NCBI GenBank assembly: GCA_025603075.1
Contig: MU626526.1
Span: 1 to 23,641, forward strand
Origin: Neoconidiobolus thromboides FSU 785
Lineage: Eukaryota > Entomophthoromycota > Entomophthoromycetes > Entomophthorales > Neoconidiobolaceae
DNA: 23,641 nucleotides
Reading direction: 5' to 3'
Below the pieces are notes generated by a model that had not been told where the DNA came from, did no database searches, and saw only the letters and a list, made by a program, of their open reading frames with translations. The translations under genes were made by a program, and so were the position numbers. Below, piece after piece: positions 19,804 through 23,641 of this stretch (the first letter of the stretch is position 1; every line of letters starts with the position of its first letter).

Positions 19804-20489
19804 ACATACCAGCTTAATATACCGCTTTAAAAATAGCATTTACATAAACATTTAAAACATTGGTAAAACGGAAATTTATTGACCCGAAGATTATGACTTT
19901 GAAAACCTGAATCCAAAATAAAGTTATGTAATTTAGCATAGTTGAATTAATAATCGAAAATAATATAATAAACAAAAAATAATAAGCAATAATATGACAA
20001 TAGATAGAATGATAGATAATAACTAATAAGTAAGTAATAATAGACTGGAAATGTGTTTCAACATAGTAAGTTCCTTGTTGTTTATAGCAAGATTACGTTA
20101 TATTAAATTATACTTACCCTTTATTTCCTTGAGATTTCGTTCTGAATTTAAACTTAAATTAGAAGTTGTTCATGTAAAAACGATTTTATTTACAAGTTTA
20201 AATAATTAATTAAATTTTTATAAAAGTATATTTTGATATAGTTGGAATCAATAAACTAAATTTATACTTAAAAATGAGTTTAGATCATTAATAAAAGTTA
20301 ATTAATTAGTATTAATTTAATCTCAACATTGCTTTTACTATGATTTTATATTTTAATGTGATGCTAGATTTCTTCAACCATAAGCATTAATTACAAATGC
20401 AGTAATTATCATGAAAAAGAGAATAGTATAAAAAGAGCTAATGGGCCCTCAAAATAATACAAAAAAACAGATAAATAATATAATACATT
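19804..20489. other. AT-rich spacer upstream of the 20490 gene
   Basis: No gene, RNA or strong repeat was seen. It should contain the promoter of the 20490 gene, but no distinctive TATA element stands out from the general AT-richness. Confidence 0.4.
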
Positions 20490-21065
20490 ATGGGTCATAG
20501 GAAAATTTCCAACAAAAATAATCAAAAATACAAAAATTTCATCTATATTGAAAGGATGAGTATTAATAATAAAACAACATCGCGAAAGACAAAAACAACG
20601 ATAATTGAGTCTGATAAAAGCAGCGAAGGTGAACTCGAACCTCCGACTCATATAGTTAAATCAAATGCCTACATAGAATACATCCACCAAGATAAAACGT
20701 TGATTGAGCCTTTAAACATAATGGATATATCGCTGGTGAATCGATTTTATCTAGTTACAGTTCAAGGAATACGTGATTTAATTAGTGATAGTGAGATTAT
20801 ATTTTTAAAACAAAATTCGAATATCCCAAGTTATAAATTGGTGCTATTATCGCTGGCTTTAATTGGCTTACATTATATCCCTACACTAGGCTTTGAGCAT
20901 GTATTTAATGAATATTTGCACAAAGTTAACCTATTGTTTTACCATATCAATTTATCTTCTGCTTCTAATGAACTACAAGGTAATATGGCTTACTATGTTA
21001 ATATCGCTATCACTTTACTATCTTATTTACCACATCCTAATGTCCAGTATCTTACCAGTTTTTAA
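20490..21065 (+). CDS. Unknown protein, paralogue of the 22613-23122 gene
   Basis: 191 aa, single exon; an internal Met at residue 23 (20556) is an alternative start. Residues 1-55 are polar and basic, then acidic. Residues 58-178 align with 43-163 of the minus-strand gene at 22613-23122: both have SNAxI, FLxQNxxxPxYKLxLxS (105-121 here), YLxKVNxLFxxxN (142-154) and MxYYxNxAxxLL (166-177). No catalytic motif, signal peptide or clear membrane helix is apparent, although 116-130 is hydrophobic. The core looks alpha-helical. I do not recognise the family. Shared motifs between two diverged copies show that this is a real protein-coding family. AATAAA at 21131-21136 could direct 3' processing. 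Confidence 0.7.
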   Translation: MGHRKISNKNNQKYKNFIYIERMSINNKTTSRKTKTTIIESDKSSEGELEPPTHIVKSNAYIEYIHQDKTLIEPLNIMDISLVNRFYLVTVQGIRDLISDSEIIFLKQNSNIPSYKLVLLSLALIGLHYIPTLGFEHVFNEYLHKVNLLFYHINLSSASNELQGNMAYYVNIAITLLSYLPHPNVQYLTSF

Positions 21066-22399
21066 TTTCTATTTTTTTTGAAAAAAAGTTTGCTATATTG
21101 TTAGTTGTTTATTATAAATAATTAGTAGTCAATAAAGCTATATTACTAATATATAACTATTGTTTTCAGTATTTTTATTATTTCTGATAGGCCATATGAA
21201 GATTTCTGTTTTAAGAAAATTTGATCTTGATATAAACACGAGTATAGTCATTATGAAAACGAAACTAAAACTACCTCATAAATGTTTGTTACTATTATTT
21301 GCTTATAATTTCCTTATTAAACCAGTTTAATATACTTTAAAGAATTTAACTAATTAATAGAAAAGATAATTGGAATTCATTTACCAATTTAGGATTCATT
21401 TATTATTTTTGAAAGTTACTATATAATAAAGATACAGTAACCTATATCTCGGATATTGGGTAAACCAGACTCTTTTCAATTTTAGCAGCTTTTAACCAAT
21501 GATATTTCAAAATGTGAAATAATCGAAAAAACAAATTTGTATATTTAAAATAATAAAACTGAATGATCGTATATACCATCCGGGTCAACATTTATAGAAA
21601 ATTAAATAGTAAAATAATTAAGCGTATGACCCTTATTAACTTTTTTGAAGACTTTTAATTACATTCCTGGTCTGGTACTTAAAGAATCCCATATAATATA
21701 ATAATACAACAGGGGTTTAGTATTTTAAAGGCCATGTGAAATTATTGGTTTTTATTTATGAGCGATAATTACCTTATTAAGCTTATCTGCCTTAGTTGTT
21801 ATTTATTATACTTCGAATCCACAGACACATTTTTGTTTAAGAATTTGAATGATGCCATTTTGACTTTTAATCTTAAAGAATGAAAATACTGAGATAAAAG
21901 AGTTTTTCATATATTATTTTGAAACTATTGAATTACAGTACCTGTTATTATCAATATATGTCACTCTTTTACTATTTTCTTTTAGAAAAATTTCAATACT
22001 TTAAAACAACATAGCATGTATCTGAAAAGTTTAACGATAGCTTCATTATCCTTGCTTCAATGATATATAGCTTATTAACTCATTGTTCGTTATAAAAGAT
22101 GGTATAGTTCATGATCTAGACCTTTAGAGATAAATCAGAAAAGCGGATCATACCAGAAAGTATTGTTATAATTTATTTTACGACTCTTATTACAGTTGTT
22201 CTCTGAGTTATTATCTAAAGTTATTGTTCCCTTTTCAGTTCTTTCAAATATACTGTTTTTGGTAGTTTAATCGCTTTTTTAAGAATATTTGAATAATAAA
22301 TCGTAAATTTTTTAGACCAAAGAGCTTAAGTGTATCCAAGATATAAAAAGTGTTCAGTATATACACATTTAGTATATAGATAGCCACATTTCATAAAAA
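21066..22399. other. AT-rich spacer between the paralogous genes
   Basis: No supported gene on either strand over about 1.3 kb. GGCCATATGAA (about 21190) and GGCCATGTGAA (about 21730) each precede a similar TTCCTTATTAA / TACCTTATTAA further on, a faint hint of an old direct duplication that I could not extend. Confidence 0.35.
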
Positions 22400-22515
22400 A
22401 ATTACATTGCTAAGAAAGTTTTGATTTCATTACTTTTTCCATTTCCAAGCCTTATTTGAGCAGAAAGATTATTAGTAAATTCTTAAACAAAAAAATACAT
22501 CCACCAATACTGAAT
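22400..22515 (+). pseudogene. Transposase-like fragment 4
   Basis: The plus strand from TTTCATTACTTTTTCC (about 22425) to CATCCACCAATACTG (about 22511) aligns with the fragment at 7526-7610 and, reversed, with 1061-1185. In one frame it reads KPYLSRKIISKFLNKKIHPP, matching the conserved FKxYLSxKIVxKILK core. A one-base shift occurs just before it. It lies about 100 bp beyond the 3' end of the minus-strand gene at 22613. Confidence 0.7.
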
Positions 22516-22612
22516 TACAAAACATGGTTTTAATCAAACCGTAGCTAAATAAAATTTTATTGTTAGAGACTTCTAAACATTAGACTGCTATCGCGGTTAT
22601 ATATACAGGATA

Positions 22613-23122
22613 TCAGCAGTGCTGTAATGTACATTGTAGCAATCTCATTGCTTTATTAATATAGTAAATCATTGAATCCGAAATATCATCACATGTCAAA
22701 GTTTTGTTAACATAGTTAAATAAAACATTTACTTTATAAAGGTAAAGATCGTATTCTCCATTTGTGTTTAGTTCTGGTATTAAAGATAAAGTAACTAAAA
22801 TTACAGAGTATAAGGCTAATTTATAAGCTGGCATCGAGGCATTTTGTATCAGAAATAACATATTAGTTTTACTAAATAGTCGAATAATTTTAGGATCAGT
22901 AATTGAGTAGAATTTAGATATCAGATTTAAGTCATCTTCTTTTATATATTGATTTAATACTTCAATATCATAATAATGAGTGATATGAGCATTAGAATAT
23001 ACAACTCTTGTTTTAAAACCATTCATATTATCTTTTATTCCTTCTAATAAATCATCTTCCATCTTGGCTTTATTTTCAAAATGTTCATTTTCATAATTTA
23101 TAAATTTAAATTTGTTTTCCAT
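22613..23122 (-). CDS. Unknown protein, paralogue of the 20490-21065 gene
   Basis: 169 aa, single exon, first ATG at 23122, ending TGA. The N-terminal 40 residues are charged (ENEHFENKAKMEDD); the core 43-163 matches the plus-strand paralogue through SNAHI, LIQNASMPAYKLAL (91-104), YLYKVNVLFNYVN (127-139) and MIYYINKAMRLL (151-162). The two genes are convergent, about 1.5 kb apart end to end, which suggests an inverted duplication followed by strong divergence. No family is recognised and no signal peptide is evident. A (TA) run at 23165-23179 could act as a TATA box. Confidence 0.7.
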   Translation of the reverse strand: MENKFKFINYENEHFENKAKMEDDLLEGIKDNMNGFKTRVVYSNAHITHYYDIEVLNQYIKEDDLNLISKFYSITDPKIIRLFSKTNMLFLIQNASMPAYKLALYSVILVTLSLIPELNTNGEYDLYLYKVNVLFNYVNKTLTCDDISDSMIYYINKAMRLLQCTLQHC

Positions 23123-23641
23123 ATTATTTTTAATTATTTACTAAATAAAATTATCTATATGCTTTATATATATATATATTGCACGATATTGATTGTTCTT
23201 CAAATATTTGTGTATATTCTATTAAAGCTATAATACATTTTTCTTGGCATCCGTATAAATCTATCTGTATTGAGGGATATTATTGTCTAATATAGTTAGG
23301 TAACATTCTATGAATCAACTTGTCACATTTAAAATCATCATATAATTAAATAATAATTTATTAAAGATTTTATGTTGACTTAATTCCTTGGGTTTACTAA
23401 TTAGCTTTGATACTCTCAATAATTTTGTGATTGTATTCAAAGTATAAATGTATTTGTAAACATCATAATTTAATAAATTCAATTCTATGACTAAAAATGT
23501 TATCTTTCTATAAGAACATATAGGATTATAGTTTACTTTTAAGGAAGTATAAAGCCATTTTATTAATTAATCATTTTATTTCAAAATATAATATTTTAAA
23601 CCGAAAGGGATCTCATCTTTATAATACTAATGGATAATCGG
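23123..23641. other. Upstream region of the 22613-23122 gene, no further gene seen
   Basis: The presumed promoter of the minus-strand gene is here, including the TA run. Beyond it to the window edge the sequence is AT-rich with no supported frame. Confidence 0.4.
23165..23179 (-). promoter_or_regulatory. TATA-like run upstream of the 22613-23122 gene
   Basis: An alternating TA run of about 15 nt lies 43-57 nt before the start codon on the minus strand, a plausible TATA-box position for a short 5' leader. In such AT-rich DNA it may be a simple repeat. Confidence 0.35.

Noticed and set aside
1-23641. CRISPR array, bacterial operon, integron or phage module
   Set aside because: No regularly spaced direct repeats, ribosome-binding sites or prokaryotic genes; the introns and tRNA are eukaryotic.

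Overview
The window looks like nuclear DNA of an AT-rich fungus. The evidence is a eukaryotic DNA topoisomerase II gene with five short introns (51-64 nt, GTAAGT-like donors, TAG acceptors), a eukaryotic tRNA-Gly(GCC), very AT-rich gene-poor spacers, decayed transposon copies and a tandem family of small secreted proteins. The topoisomerase reads like a fungal one. I would guess an early-diverging lineage (Glomeromycotina/Mucoromycota or Entomophthoromycotina-like), but the sequence does not settle this.

Layout. 0.6-2.2 kb holds a broken transposase-like gene on the minus strand, family unassigned. 2.7-8.8 kb is a tandem triplication of a 140-codon secreted beta/gamma-crystallin-like gene. 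The middle copy (5930-6352) is intact. The outer copies (3233-3655, 8276-8698) keep the full length and frame but carry two and three in-frame stops. Four of these five stops fall on codons that are Trp in the intact copy. A degenerate unrecognised ORF lies between copies A and B, and a second fragment of the transposase lies between B and C. 9157-14056 is TOP2 (plus strand, 6 exons, about 1535 aa). 14542-16815 (minus, convergent with TOP2) encodes a 757-aa protein with six tandem helix-turn-helix-like modules. 17.6 kb and 22.4 kb hold two more fragments of the same transposase region. tRNA-Gly(GCC) lies at 18597-18667 (minus). At the right end two paralogous genes of an unrecognised family face each other (20490-21065 plus, 22613-23122 minus).

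How it fits together. TOP2 and the tRNA are housekeeping. The rest looks like accessory sequence: a birth-and-death gene family of secreted Ca-binding-type domains, transposon debris, a repeat-rich DNA-binding-type protein and a lineage-specific gene pair. No operon-like logic is expected or seen. The two observations most worth following are the Trp-to-stop pattern in the full-length outer crystallin-like copies, next to a 176-bp block that is identical between them, and the six-module HTH protein.
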